Below, one piece after another: positions 8,496 to 18,400 of a stretch of 64,000 bases of DNA; position 1 is the stretch's first letter; every line of letters begins with the position of its first letter. The notes beneath the pieces are model-generated. The model made no database searches and was not told where the DNA came from. It saw only the letters and a program-made list of their open reading frames with translations. The position numbers were made by a program, and so were the translations under genes. Source of the DNA: Streptomyces syringium (lineage in GTDB: Bacteria; Actinomycetota; Actinomycetes; Streptomycetales; Streptomycetaceae); NCBI RefSeq assembly GCF_017876625.1, contig NZ_JAGIOH010000001.1, positions 7,585,501 through 7,649,500 on the forward strand. The letters are read 5' to 3'.

Positions 8496-9515
8496 TCAGC
8501 CGGCCGGGGGCCCGGCCGCCGAGGGGCGGTCGTGGCCGCGCTGGTTGAACCGGTCGGCGGCCTTGTCGTTGAGGGCGCTCAGCGCGCGGCGCAGCCGGGA
8601 ACCCGGCCCGCCGGGCGGGGTGTCCAGGGCGTGGCCCGGGGCGGTCCCGCTCCGCTCGCCGTCGGGTCGCGGCAGGGCCCGGGCGACGACCGACAGGAGA
8701 CGGGTGGTGGTCGCCGGGGCGAGGCCGTGGGCGGTCGCGGCGAGCCGGGCGGCGGGCGTCAGGACGATGCGCGACCGACGGCGCTCGATGCCCGAGACGA
8801 TGCGCTCGGCGGCCCGCTCGGCGTCCATGGAGACGAGGGGCGCGCCCGCGACCACGGAGAACCACGCGAATTCCCGGTCGGCGGCCCCGCCGAAGCGGGC
8901 GTGCAGATGGGAGCCGGTGCGCATCAGACCGGGGTGGACGGCGGTCACCGTGACCCCGCGCGCCGTCTCCTCCGCGCGCAGCCCCTCCGCCAGCGCCGCC
9001 ACCGCCGACTTGGCGCACGAGTACGGCAGCAGATGCGGGACGGCGACCAGACCGCCGACGGACCCGATGAGCGCCAGCCGCCCGCCGGCCCGGCTGCGCC
9101 GCAGGTGCGGCAGGCCCTCGGCCGCGGTGTTGAGCGCCCCCTCGAAGATGGTGGCCATGGCGTCCCGGAAGCCTTGCGTGCCCACGGAGTCCCAGGGCGC
9201 CACCTGGATGACGCCCGCGTTGGCGATGACGACGTCGACGCTCCCGTGCCGGGCGGCGACCTCGGCGAAGAGGTCCCGTACGGCGGCCTGGTCGCGTACG
9301 TCACAGACCACGCCGCGGACGTGGTCCGCCGCGCCGGTCCCGCCCAGGATCGACTCGGCGTCGGCCAGTTCCGCCGCGTCCCGGGCGGCGATGGTCACGG
9401 TGGCCCCGCGGGCCATCAGCTGACGTGCCATGAGCAGGCCCAGACCGCGGGAGCCGCCGGTGACCACGGCGGAGAGCCCGTCGAAGGGACGATGGTGCGG
9501 GGCGGGGCGTTGCAT
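8496..9515 (-). CDS. Short-chain dehydrogenase/reductase with C-terminal extension
   Basis: Classical SDR: cofactor motif TGGSRGLG (19-26), NAG at 99-101, catalytic S152, Y165 and K169 (YSCAK). The first basic residue after beta-2 (AARD) suggests NADP(H). The 339 residues exceed the usual ~250. The extra C-terminal ~90 residues contain an Arg-rich helical segment and a disordered Pro/Gly tail, as in SDRs annotated as acting on lipids; the substrate is unknown. AAGGAG six bases before ATG 9515. Located 60 bp after the alcohol dehydrogenase on the same strand. Confidence 0.88.
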   Translation of the reverse strand: MQRPAPHHRPFDGLSAVVTGGSRGLGLLMARQLMARGATVTIAARDAAELADAESILGGTGAADHVRGVVCDVRDQAAVRDLFAEVAARHGSVDVVIANAGVIQVAPWDSVGTQGFRDAMATIFEGALNTAAEGLPHLRRSRAGGRLALIGSVGGLVAVPHLLPYSCAKSAVAALAEGLRAEETARGVTVTAVHPGLMRTGSHLHARFGGAADREFAWFSVVAGAPLVSMDAERAAERIVSGIERRRSRIVLTPAARLAATAHGLAPATTTRLLSVVARALPRPDGERSGTAPGHALDTPPGGPGSRLRRALSALNDKAADRFNQRGHDRPSAAGPPAG

Positions 9516-9575
9516 GGCGGCTCCTTCACCCGTGCGGCGGACTTCCGCGTGCGGGACTCATGGCGGCGTGGGCGG

Positions 9576-10766
9576 TCACGGGTGCAGCAGTACCTTCAGC
9601 ACCCCGTCGGCCTTCTTCTGGAACAGCTCATAGGCCTCCGGCGCCTGATCGAGACGGAGGTGGTGGGTGGCGAAGGTGTCGACGCCGAGGACGTCCTCGT
9701 CCGTGAGCAGCGGGAGGATCTCGTCCGACCAGCGGCGGACGTTGGCCTGTCCCATCCGGATCTGGATCTGCTTGTCGAAGAGCGTGAGCATGGGCATGGG
9801 ATCGGTCATGCCGCCGTACACCCCGCTGACGGAGACGGTGCCGCCGCGGCGCACCAGGGCGATGGCCAGGTGCAGGGCGCTCATGCGGTCCACACCGGCC
9901 TTGTGCATGAGCTTCTCCGCCCAGCGCGGCGGCATCAGACCGGCGGCCTGCTGGGCGAGCCGGCCGGCGGGGCTGCCGTGGGCCTCGGTGCCCACCGCGT
10001 CGATGACGGCATCGGGCCCCCGGCCGCCGGTGACGTCGCGAACGGCGGTCAGGAGATCGCTCTCGTGGTCGAAGCCCTCCAGGTCGAAGACGTCGAAGCC
10101 GTCGCGCCGGGCCCGCTCCAGCCGGTCGGGCACGTGGTCGATGCCGATCACCTGAGCGGCGCCCAGGTGACGGGCGACCCGGCAGGCCATGGTCCCGATG
10201 GGCCCGAGTCCGAGGACCACCACACTGCTGCCCGACTCGACACCGGCGTACCGCACGGCCTGCCAGGCCGTGGGCAGGACATCCGAGAGGTAGACGAACC
10301 GGTCGTCGCTCGGCCCGTGCGGCACCTTGATCGGGCCGAACTGTGCCTGCGGCACCCGGAGGTATTCGGCCTGCGCCCCGGGTACGGCACCGTAGAGCTT
10401 GGTATAGCCGAACAGTTGTGCGCCCATGCCGTGTTCGCGGACCTGGGTGGTCTCGCACTGGGTAGGCAGGCCGTCCCCGCACATCACACAGCTGCCGCAG
10501 GCGATCTGGAAGGGAACCACGACGCGGTCGCCCGGCGAGAGCCCGGGCACCTCGGATCCGGTCTCCTCCACGATGCCCATCGGCTCGTGGCCGAGGATGT
10601 CGCCGGGCGTCATGAACGGGGTGAGCACCTCGTACAGATGCAGGTCCGAGCCGCACAGCCCGCTCGAGGTGATGCGGATGACGGCATCGGTGGGTTCCTG
10701 GATCACGGGGTCCGGGACCTGGTCGACCCGGACGTCGCGCTTGCCGTGCCAGACGGTGGCCCGCAT
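9576..10766 (-). CDS. Zinc-dependent alcohol/formaldehyde-type dehydrogenase
   Basis: MDR-family enzyme of 396 residues. Catalytic zinc site C38 (GLCGSDLH) with H60-E61 (GHEP). Structural zinc Cys at 90, 93, 96 and 104 (CGSCVMCGDGLPTQC). Rossmann motif VLGLGPIGTMA. The length and the insert after the Rossmann fold fit the glutathione-independent formaldehyde dehydrogenase-like subgroup; the true substrate is unknown. The ribosome site is exceptional: the 13 bases AAGGAGGTGATCC match the full anti-Shine-Dalgarno end of 16S rRNA. Probably the first gene of the minus-strand run that continues into the SDR. Confidence 0.9.
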   Translation of the reverse strand: MRATVWHGKRDVRVDQVPDPVIQEPTDAVIRITSSGLCGSDLHLYEVLTPFMTPGDILGHEPMGIVEETGSEVPGLSPGDRVVVPFQIACGSCVMCGDGLPTQCETTQVREHGMGAQLFGYTKLYGAVPGAQAEYLRVPQAQFGPIKVPHGPSDDRFVYLSDVLPTAWQAVRYAGVESGSSVVVLGLGPIGTMACRVARHLGAAQVIGIDHVPDRLERARRDGFDVFDLEGFDHESDLLTAVRDVTGGRGPDAVIDAVGTEAHGSPAGRLAQQAAGLMPPRWAEKLMHKAGVDRMSALHLAIALVRRGGTVSVSGVYGGMTDPMPMLTLFDKQIQIRMGQANVRRWSDEILPLLTDEDVLGVDTFATHHLRLDQAPEAYELFQKKADGVLKVLLHP

Positions 10767-10769
10767 GGC

Positions 10770-10782
10770 GGATCACCTCCTT
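10770..10782 (-). promoter_or_regulatory. Unusually long Shine-Dalgarno sequence
   Basis: AAGGAGGTGATCC on the minus strand, three bases from the ATG of the alcohol dehydrogenase (core GGAGG nine bases away). It is complementary over 13 bases to the 16S rRNA 3' end, far longer than the 4-6 base matches at neighbouring genes. Confidence 0.75.
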
Positions 10783-11104
10783 CGCATACAGAGGACAGGC
10801 GGCAGCGGATGAAGCCGGGGTCGACAGGTCGGGGCCCCTCGGCAGGTGGGTGCTGTCTCTTCCGTAACCGAGTGACCAGCCGCGCGAGAATCAAACGTGG
10901 GCCGTTCGAGGAGCCGCTCCGAGGACCGGACGGCGACAGGGACGGAACCGGCCGGCACCGTCGCGCGACACGCCGGGAACGGAACAGGGGATGATTGCGC
11001 GGACTCCGGCTGTTGAGCGAAGGTACATGGCGGTCGTGCGTGACATGCCTGCCACCGCGACCGCACTCGATGCGACGTGAGACCTCGTGGACGGGACAGA
11101 CAGC
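10783..11104. other. Divergent intergenic region, about 320 bp
   Basis: Separates the minus-strand alcohol dehydrogenase from the plus-strand nitroreductase-family gene. Must contain both promoters. I see no ORF with a ribosome site, no clear inverted repeat and no RNA gene. Confidence 0.45.
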
Positions 11105-11551
11105 ATGCCTCTTGAAGGTGAGTACGAGCCGAGCCCGGAGCAGTGGGTACGTGACCAGGTCGAGCTGTACGAGAGCTCGGGCGGCACGCAGGGCACGACG
11201 CTACGGGGCATGCCCGTCGTCGTCCTGACCACCCGGGGCGCCAAGAGCGGCAAGCTCCGCAAGAGCCCGCTGATGCGGGTGGAGTACGGGGGCGCCTACG
11301 CCGTGGTCGCCTCCCAGGGCGGCGCGCCCAAGCACCCGGTCTGGTACCACAACGTGGTGGCGGACCCCCGCGTGGAACTCCAGGACGGCCCCGTGCGCAA
11401 GGACATGACGGCCCGGGAGGTCACCGGGGAGGAGAAGGCCCTGTGGTGGGGACGTGCCGTCGCCGCATACCCCGACTACGACGACTACCAGAAGAAGACA
11501 GCCCGTGAGATCCCCGTCTTCGTCCTGGAGGCGGCCCCCACCGGACACTGA
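11105..11551 (+). CDS. F420H2-dependent nitroreductase-family (Ddn-like) protein
   Basis: 148 residues of the split-barrel flavin/deazaflavin-binding family typified by mycobacterial Ddn. It has the family core VVLTTRGAKSGKLRKSPLMRVEYGG, then HPVWYHNVVADPRVELQDG and a C-terminal YQKKTAREIPVFVLE. These enzymes use reduced F420 to reduce nitro groups or quinones; substrate unknown. I place the start at ATG 11105 with GGACGGGACAG upstream; a GTG at 11087 is the alternative. Only 12 bp separate its stop from the convergent pfaD-like gene. Confidence 0.82.
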   Translation: MPLEGEYEPSPEQWVRDQVELYESSGGTQGTTLRGMPVVVLTTRGAKSGKLRKSPLMRVEYGGAYAVVASQGGAPKHPVWYHNVVADPRVELQDGPVRKDMTAREVTGEEKALWWGRAVAAYPDYDDYQKKTAREIPVFVLEAAPTGH

Positions 11552-11563
11552 CCCCGGGGGCGG

Positions 11564-13165
11564 TTACACGCCGGCGAACGACGGCCGCTCCGGCTCCCCG
11601 GGCGCGCCCGCGCTGTGTGGTGCCCCGGTGGGCGGCAGGTAGGTGGCGCACGAGGGCGGCAGAGTCACACCGGCGAAGCGGAGTTGCGCCAGACGGCTGT
11701 GGTAGGCGGCGCCTCGCAGCAGGCTCCGGGCGATGTCCGCCACCCGGCGGTTGCCCGGGGCGGCCCACGGGGTGCCGCCGACCCAGGCGTTGAACGCGCC
11801 CATGGCCGGGCCGCACCAGATCTGGAAGTCGCCGGCCCGGTCCGCTTCCCCGTGGGCCGCCCAGCGGGAGGACAGGCCCAGGTACCAGCGGAAGACCAGC
11901 GCCATGCGGAGCTTGGGGTTGCGCTCGGCGCGCTCGGCCTGGCCGGGCCGGTGCGCCCGGAGATAGGCGGCCACGTCGGGCCACACCTCGTCGAGGGGAC
12001 GGTGGAAGATCTGCTCCTCCAGCCGCCCGCGGTCCTGCGCGGACAGATCGTGCAGGCCCTCGTGCTCGCGGTAGAGCCGGTACAGCCATGCCGCCCGGCC
12101 CGGGAAGAGCGTCCCCCGCTTGAGGACTTGCACGTCGATGCCCATCTCGAACATGTCGGCCGCCGGAGCCATGGCGCAGTCGCCGATGTCCGCTTCCGCG
12201 AGAAGGGCCTTGGCGGCGGCGGAAGTCCCGGCTTCGACGCAGGCCTGGTTGACCGATCCGGTGACGATGTAGGCCGCCCCCAAGGCGAAGGCCGCGAAGG
12301 CGGCCTGGGGAGTGCCGATGCCGCCGGCGGCACCGATCCTTACCGAGCCGCCGGGGCGTCCCGCGAGCGCTTCGCGGTCGCGCAGAGCGGTGACCAGAGG
12401 AAGCTGGGTCACCAGGGGGCGACGGTCGGTGTGTCCGGCGGAGTCGGCTTCCACGGTGATGTCATCGGCCAGCGGGACCCTCGCGGCCAGCTCCGCCTGG
12501 CCGGCGGTGACGCGCCCCTCACGGACCAGAGCGGCGAGGATGTCCGCGGGCGCGGGACGCAGGAAGAACTCGGCGGTCCCGGCCTGGGAGACCTTGGCGA
12601 TGACCCGGTTGTCGGCGTGTACCGCCGCACGGGGACTTCCCCGCAGCCCGGCCGCCCGGTACCGGACGAGGTCGGGGGTGGGCTGGAGGAAAGCGGACGC
12701 TTCGACACAGCGCACCCGGTGCCGCAGATAGAGGTCGACGGCCTGCCGTTCGGCCTCGGGGGCCGCCGGGCTGTGGATGAGATTGCAGGCCCACGGCAGG
12801 CCGGGGGCCTCCCGGTGGAGGCGGAGCACGGCCCGTTCGATGCGGTCGGCGGACAGGCCCGCGGCGCCGAAGGACGCCAGGTGGCCGGTGCGCGCCAGGG
12901 CGATGACCAGCTCCTCCGAGGAGATGCCGCCCGCCATGGACCCCGCCATGTAGGGCTGCTCGGCCCCGTGGTGGCGAAGGAAGGCCGCCGACCCCAGTTG
13001 GCGGGTGGACACCGGTGGCGCGGCGGCGAGGACCTGCACTCCGCTGCCGGGCCGCGGGAGCCGGGAAGTGGCACCGACGCGTCCGTCGGCCCGGACCACG
13101 TAGCACGGCCGGTCTAGATCGCCGAGTACGTCGCGGACCCGCGCGGAACCGAACTGCACGCTCAT
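11564..13165 (-). CDS. pfaD: PfaD-family enoyl reductase of PUFA/polyketide synthase
   Basis: 533 residues. FMN-dependent nitropropane-dioxygenase-fold reductase of the PfaD family, which saturates enoyl intermediates in trans for PUFA synthases and some trans-AT PKSs. Seen: PYMAGSMAGGISSEELVIA near the N terminus, an IGAAGGIGTP phosphate-binding loop, GAAYIVTGSVNQACVEAGTS, and the C-terminal helical FQIWCGPAMGAFNAWVGGT typical of PfaD. Its ATG overlaps the stop of the double-dehydratase gene by 4 bp (ATGA), so it is the third cistron of a tightly coupled operon reading 21578 to 11564. Confidence 0.92.
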   Translation of the reverse strand: MSVQFGSARVRDVLGDLDRPCYVVRADGRVGATSRLPRPGSGVQVLAAAPPVSTRQLGSAAFLRHHGAEQPYMAGSMAGGISSEELVIALARTGHLASFGAAGLSADRIERAVLRLHREAPGLPWACNLIHSPAAPEAERQAVDLYLRHRVRCVEASAFLQPTPDLVRYRAAGLRGSPRAAVHADNRVIAKVSQAGTAEFFLRPAPADILAALVREGRVTAGQAELAARVPLADDITVEADSAGHTDRRPLVTQLPLVTALRDREALAGRPGGSVRIGAAGGIGTPQAAFAAFALGAAYIVTGSVNQACVEAGTSAAAKALLAEADIGDCAMAPAADMFEMGIDVQVLKRGTLFPGRAAWLYRLYREHEGLHDLSAQDRGRLEEQIFHRPLDEVWPDVAAYLRAHRPGQAERAERNPKLRMALVFRWYLGLSSRWAAHGEADRAGDFQIWCGPAMGAFNAWVGGTPWAAPGNRRVADIARSLLRGAAYHSRLAQLRFAGVTLPPSCATYLPPTGAPHSAGAPGEPERPSFAGV

Positions 13166-15459
13166 GCCGTCACCCGCGTCCGGTGGTCGGAGTCGTCCTG
13201 GAGGGCGATGTTCTCCACGGCGTAGACACGGAGCCCGTCCCGCCAGACGCTGCCGTCGGCCCGCGCCACGAGGCGGCCGGCTTCCCGGCGGACGTCGCGG
13301 AGGTGCACCTCGGCCTGTACCTGCCGGTGGTGCGGCAGGATCTGTCCCCGGTAGGTCCACCGCAGTTCCGCGCCGGGGTGCGGGGTGAGCGCGTGCAGCC
13401 GGCCCTCGGTGATGGCGCCGGTGTGGAAGAGGAATGCCTTGACCATCTGGAAGAGCATCTCGACACCACAGGAGCCGGGCATGACGGGCTCGTGGAGGAA
13501 GTGCTGGGCGAAGTACCAGTCGTCCGCGCGAACGGGTTTGGTGCACAGCAGATAGCCGGCTCCGTGTGTTCCCCCGTCCGGTACGAGCTCGGCCGCGGCC
13601 CCGGCCAGGAAGTCGAGCCGCCCGCGCCCCGGCCGGGGGCCGCCGTCGAGATCGAGGACTCGGGCGGTGGCCGGCGGGGTCTCCCGGCGGTGCAGCCACG
13701 GCGGGACGAGCCGCCCCGCGTCCATGCCCTGCTGCTGCGCCAGGACCGGTTCGGTGAAGAAGCCGTGGACGGTCTGCCCACGGTAGAAGACCTCGTCGCC
13801 CAGCATGAGTTCGTACCCGTACCGCTGGAGCACCGCCCCCGGCAGAGGGGTGTGGGCGAGCAGCGTGGTGTGCTGGCGGACCGTGCGTCCGCGCAGGTCC
13901 ACGGCTCGCAGCAGGCACGCCTGCCCTTCGAGGTTGCGGGTCGTGAGGTTTTCCCGTGGATGCTCCAGTCCGGCACCCGTCGCGGCTCCGGCGAACGCCG
14001 CCGCCTGGATGGACGTCTCCAGGTAGAACAGGTTGGGGGCCGTGCCCGCGTTCTCCTCGAGGTACCACGCGTCGTCCGGTACGTCGTACTCCGTGGTGTA
14101 CGTCACCCCGGTCGGGTACTCGCCCTGACGGTAGGGGGCGGTCAGCATCCGGTCGACCATCAGCATGTCGCCCCGGGGCGGGCGCGGCCGGATCCGCTGG
14201 GACGACGTCCCGGACGGGCCGTAGGTGACGCCGAGATCACCTTCGGCGGCGTGCGCCAGATGCAGTTCGTGGGTGTACGTCGGCTCCCCGCCCGTGGTGT
14301 GCCGGAGCGTGTGCGCGGGCTCGCGGGGGCCGATGGCGGCGCCCGGTTCCTCCCGGAGCACCGTTCCCACACCGTGCAGGCGCGCCACGAGGTGCGAACC
14401 GTCGAGGACACGCACGTCCGCCACCACGTGGGGCCGGGGGACGAGGCCCACCGAGACGATGTCGGCCTCCAGGGTCAGTGGTCCGCCGAGCCGGGTGGTG
14501 TCCGGTACGTCGATGCCGGTCGCCTCGCCGTTCCACGGGTGGAAGCGCGGTGCGGGCAGGCACAGGTGAAGCCCGAGGCGCAGGGCGTGGACCTGGAGAG
14601 CCTGCCAGGCCGCTTCGAGGAGTGAGGGCCAACCGGCGCGGGCTCCCGGCCGGGTCGTGGCGGTCAGGTGCCCTTGCCGGTAGCGGCCGGCGCGGAGGCC
14701 GGAGAAGGTGACCTCGTCGAGGAGCCGGAAGCCCGCAGGTCCGGCCGGGGCCGGGCGGTCGCCCGGCAGCCCGAAGGACGGGCCGAAGACCTCGGCGGCG
14801 CGTCCGGCGGCCAGCAGGGCCAGATCCGACGCATCGACGTGAGGGCGGGTGGTACGGGCCAGCGGCCGGAACCGGCGTGGATACTCCGGCAGCGCCCGCC
14901 CCGGCTCTTGTGCCGTGGGCCCGGTGGTGCCCGCGGCTTCGGCGATCAATCGGCCCTCGTGGTGAACCGCCCAGGCGCAGGCCCCCGGAGCGGGCCCGGA
15001 CCCGGTGGCCCGGGCCCGCAGTCCGGTGGTGTGCGGCGGCAGGTCGTGATGCCAGGTCACCGTGGTGCGGACCGCGGTCGGCACCTGCCCGGTGAGTTGC
15101 GTCAAGGCGGCCTCACCGGCTTCGAGGACGGCGAGCGGCCCCGGGAGAACGCTGTCCTCGGCCCGCGGGGGCAAGGGCCGGCTGGTGCCTTCGAGGATCC
15201 ATTCCCCGAGCGCCTGGAGCATCACGTGGTGGGCGGTGCGGGCCAGTCGGGCGATCTCGTCGGTCAGGTCCGTGGTGTCACCGGGGCGGTGGGGGGTCGC
15301 CCGGGGCGGTGGAAGGAGGGGCGCGGGCGGGGCGGCGGGGACGTCCCGCCCTGCTTCGGGCCACCACGGGGTGACGAAGTGCGGGCCGTCGAATCCGAGG
15401 TCGTCCATGGTCCCTGCCTGCTCGGGGGAGTCGGGGAAGTCGCGGGGGATCGGCATCAC
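13162..15459 (-). CDS. Stand-alone double FabA-like dehydratase (PfaC C-terminal type)
   Basis: 765 residues. It resembles the dehydratase half of PfaC without the KS and chain-length-factor domains that normally precede it. An N-terminal helical region (~60-120) leads to a first hotdog pair (~200-400) containing VFGPSFG. A second (~430-765) has GDMLMVDRML and the catalytic FabA motif HFLHEPVMPGSCG with His653. It would dehydrate 3-hydroxyacyl-ACP and possibly isomerise the double bond. It overlaps both neighbours by 4 bp. The first dehydratase lacks an obvious DPVMPG-type motif and may be structural or pseudo-catalytic. Confidence 0.88.
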   Translation of the reverse strand: MMPIPRDFPDSPEQAGTMDDLGFDGPHFVTPWWPEAGRDVPAAPPAPLLPPPRATPHRPGDTTDLTDEIARLARTAHHVMLQALGEWILEGTSRPLPPRAEDSVLPGPLAVLEAGEAALTQLTGQVPTAVRTTVTWHHDLPPHTTGLRARATGSGPAPGACAWAVHHEGRLIAEAAGTTGPTAQEPGRALPEYPRRFRPLARTTRPHVDASDLALLAAGRAAEVFGPSFGLPGDRPAPAGPAGFRLLDEVTFSGLRAGRYRQGHLTATTRPGARAGWPSLLEAAWQALQVHALRLGLHLCLPAPRFHPWNGEATGIDVPDTTRLGGPLTLEADIVSVGLVPRPHVVADVRVLDGSHLVARLHGVGTVLREEPGAAIGPREPAHTLRHTTGGEPTYTHELHLAHAAEGDLGVTYGPSGTSSQRIRPRPPRGDMLMVDRMLTAPYRQGEYPTGVTYTTEYDVPDDAWYLEENAGTAPNLFYLETSIQAAAFAGAATGAGLEHPRENLTTRNLEGQACLLRAVDLRGRTVRQHTTLLAHTPLPGAVLQRYGYELMLGDEVFYRGQTVHGFFTEPVLAQQQGMDAGRLVPPWLHRRETPPATARVLDLDGGPRPGRGRLDFLAGAAAELVPDGGTHGAGYLLCTKPVRADDWYFAQHFLHEPVMPGSCGVEMLFQMVKAFLFHTGAITEGRLHALTPHPGAELRWTYRGQILPHHRQVQAEVHLRDVRREAGRLVARADGSVWRDGLRVYAVENIALQDDSDHRTRVTA

Positions 15460-18400
15460 GGGCTCACGGACTCAGCCGGTTCCGGAGCCGGCCACGCGGC
15501 TCTGTTCGCCAGTTCCGGCGCGACCACGATTCCCTTCAGGCCGTTCCAGCGCTGCAGGACATCCCCGTCGGGAGTGCAGGCGGTGACGGTGCAGGTGAGG
15601 TCCAGCGGATTGTGTTCCCTCAGCGCCGCGACGATGACGAAGGGTTCGTCGTCGGGCAGCGGCGCGAAGATCTCCACGTGTTCCACGGCGACCGGCAGAC
15701 AGCGGTGCCCGGACAGCCGCCGCCCGAGGAGCGCCGCGGCCTGGAGCAGCAGATCGGCCAGGGCGGGGCTGTACAACGCGCCGGAGCAGGCCCCGCCGGC
15801 CAGCTCGGGGTCCCGGAGCCGGGCGAGGACGGTCAGTTGCGTGTCGTCCTCGGCCAAGGCCGGCCCGAGGCCCTGCAACAGGGGGCCGTGGAAGAGGAAC
15901 CCCTCGTCGTAGGCGGGGTGACGGCGGCCCTCTCCGGCCCGGTAGGAGGGCAGCTGGAGCCGCCCCGGCGCGGGGAGGCCGTCGGCCGGTGAATGGAACA
16001 CGCCTTCGTAGCGCGGCAGCGGCGCCGCCCCGCCGTCGTCATGGATCGTGACCCGGACGCCGGTGCCGCCCCGGCCGGCTTGCGGGCGCATCGTGATCCG
16101 TCCGCGGGACGGCCGGGTGTCGTCGAGGACGAGGCCCTTGCGGACGGCGAAGTCACGCACCTCCGTCACCGGCCGCCCCGGGCCTGTGCGTTCCACCGCG
16201 TTCAGGCACCAGCCGACGGCGGCGGTCATCGGGAGCACGGGACGCCCGTCGATGCTGTGGTGGTGCAGCACGGGCTCGGCGGCCAGGCCGTCGAGGTCGC
16301 GCAGCAGGTCCGCGCCCCGCGGGGGAAGCGGGGGCGCCTGGAAGGCCGATGCGGTGGGGCCCAGGACGGTCACCAGGTCGTCGCTGTGCCCGGCGGTCAT
16401 CTGCTCGACGAAGTACGCGCTGCCTTCCTCCCGGCTCAGCAACGGGAGCCCCATCCGGAGGAAGAGCTCCTGGGCCTGTGCCGAGGCCATGCCCCCGCGC
16501 CAGGGGCCCCAGGCGAGCGCCGCGACCCGGCAGTCCGGGTGCCCGGCCTTCCAGGCGCAGGCGAACCGGTTGAGTGCCTCGTTGGCCATCGCGTAGTCCG
16601 TCTGGTGGCCGTTGCCGTAGACGCCGGCCACGGAGGTGAAGACGACGAGGTGGCGCAGCCGGCCGGCCGGAAGACAGGCCAGCACGTTGGTCAGCCCGGT
16701 GAGTTTGGCACCCACGACCCGCGCGACGTCCTGTGCGCTCTTGTCCCGCAAGGGCTGGTCGGCCAGGACGCCGGCACCGTGGATCACGCCGGTCACCCGC
16801 TCGGCGTAGGGCGCCAGCGCCGCACGGACCGCGGCGGCGTCCCCGACGTCCGCGGTGACGTAGGCCGCTTCGGCGCCGTGGGCATGGAGTGCGGCGAGGG
16901 TGGCGTGCATGTCCCGCTGCTGGTCCAGGTGCCGGGCCTGCGCGTCCAGGGACGCGCGGACGCGGGGGTCGTCGGGGTCGTGGCCCTCGGCCCGGGCCCG
17001 CTCGGCGCAGGCGTCGCGCAGCGCCGGTGCGCTGTCGAGCCCGGCCGCCCAGTCGGGGAGGTCCTCCAACGGCGTACGGCCCAGCAGGAGGAAGCCGCAC
17101 GGGTGGTGGGCCGCGAGAGCGGTGAGGCACCACGAGGTGATGCCGCGCGCTCCGCCGGTGACCAGCAGGAGATCGTGGGGCTCGGGGGCGGTGGGGACGG
17201 GCATGGCGGGCAGGAGGGCGGAGGGGGTGCCGGACACGGTGAGGGCCTGCCGTGTGGTGCCGTCCCACGCGATCTCGCGCAGGGCGGCGGCATCGGTGAG
17301 CTCGCGGAGGAACCGGCCGGCCACCGCGGGGACGGCCAGGTCGGGAGCGAAGTCCAGCGCGCGGCAGAACAGGTCCGGTTCCTCCACGGCGAGGGCTTTG
17401 ACCAGGCCGCCCAGTCCGCCGGTCAGGGCCCGGGGCAGATCACCGCCGGAGCCGGCCAGGCCCAGGGCACCGTCCATCTGGGTGACGGTCACGAAACCCG
17501 CCCGGTGCCCGGCGGCCGCGGTGTCCTTGAGGGCGGGGGAGAGGTGTTTGGCGACGAGGACGGCGTGGCTCAGCCGGGTGATCGCCGCAGCGGTGTCCAA
17601 GCGATCGCCGCGGCCCACGGGCAGCACGCACAGGTCCAGCCGCTCGACCGATGCCAGCACGTCGCCGATCCGCTCGCTCAGCGTCTCCTCCTGCCAGTCG
17701 TCGAGGGCCCACCGGTCCCGGTCCGCACCGGGTGCGCCGAGTCCGGGCAGGGAGAGCTGACGGATGTGCCAGCCCTGTTCGTCGAGGGCCAGTGCGAGGC
17801 CGGTGGCCAGTGCGCTGCCGTCGTCCAGCAACAGCGCCGTGGGGTGCGGCCCGTAGGCGTCGGCGAGGGCGTCGGCCTCCGGCAACGGGCTGAGAGTCAC
17901 GAACGCACGGCCCAGCGGCACCTGTGTGACGGTGCTCTCGTGTGCGGCGCTCGGGACGGCGATCTCCGTCAGGAGGAGGGTGAGTTCACGGACGGTACGG
18001 GCCTGGGCGAACCGGTAGATCTCCTCACGCGGCAGGAACGGGTAGCGGCGCCATGCCTCGGCGGCGATCTCCACCTGCTTGAGGGAGTCGATGCCCAGAT
18101 CGGTCTGGATGTCCAGGTCGGGCTCCACCATGTCGAAGGTGTACCCCGTCTTCTCGGCGACGAGTTGACGCAGGACCCGCTCGATGTCCGCCGGCGCCAT
18201 GGGATGCGCGGCGGTGTCCGGCGGAGCCGCCTCCCGGGAGGCGCTGTCCGGTGGATCGTCCTGTGCCGTCCCGGGCGTGGCGGGGCCGCCGACGGCGGGG
18301 CGGGGAGCGGGTACGACCATGGCGTGCGGAGGGTGGGTGCCGCCGGGCACGTCTGCGGCCGGCGCGTGGGTGCTGTCCGGCCGAGGTCCGCCGGGGGACG

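Noticed and set aside
6014..10994. Two long plus-strand frames opposite the redox gene run
   Set aside because: Opposite-strand genes have intact FAD, Rieske, SDR and zinc motifs; the plus-strand frames show none.
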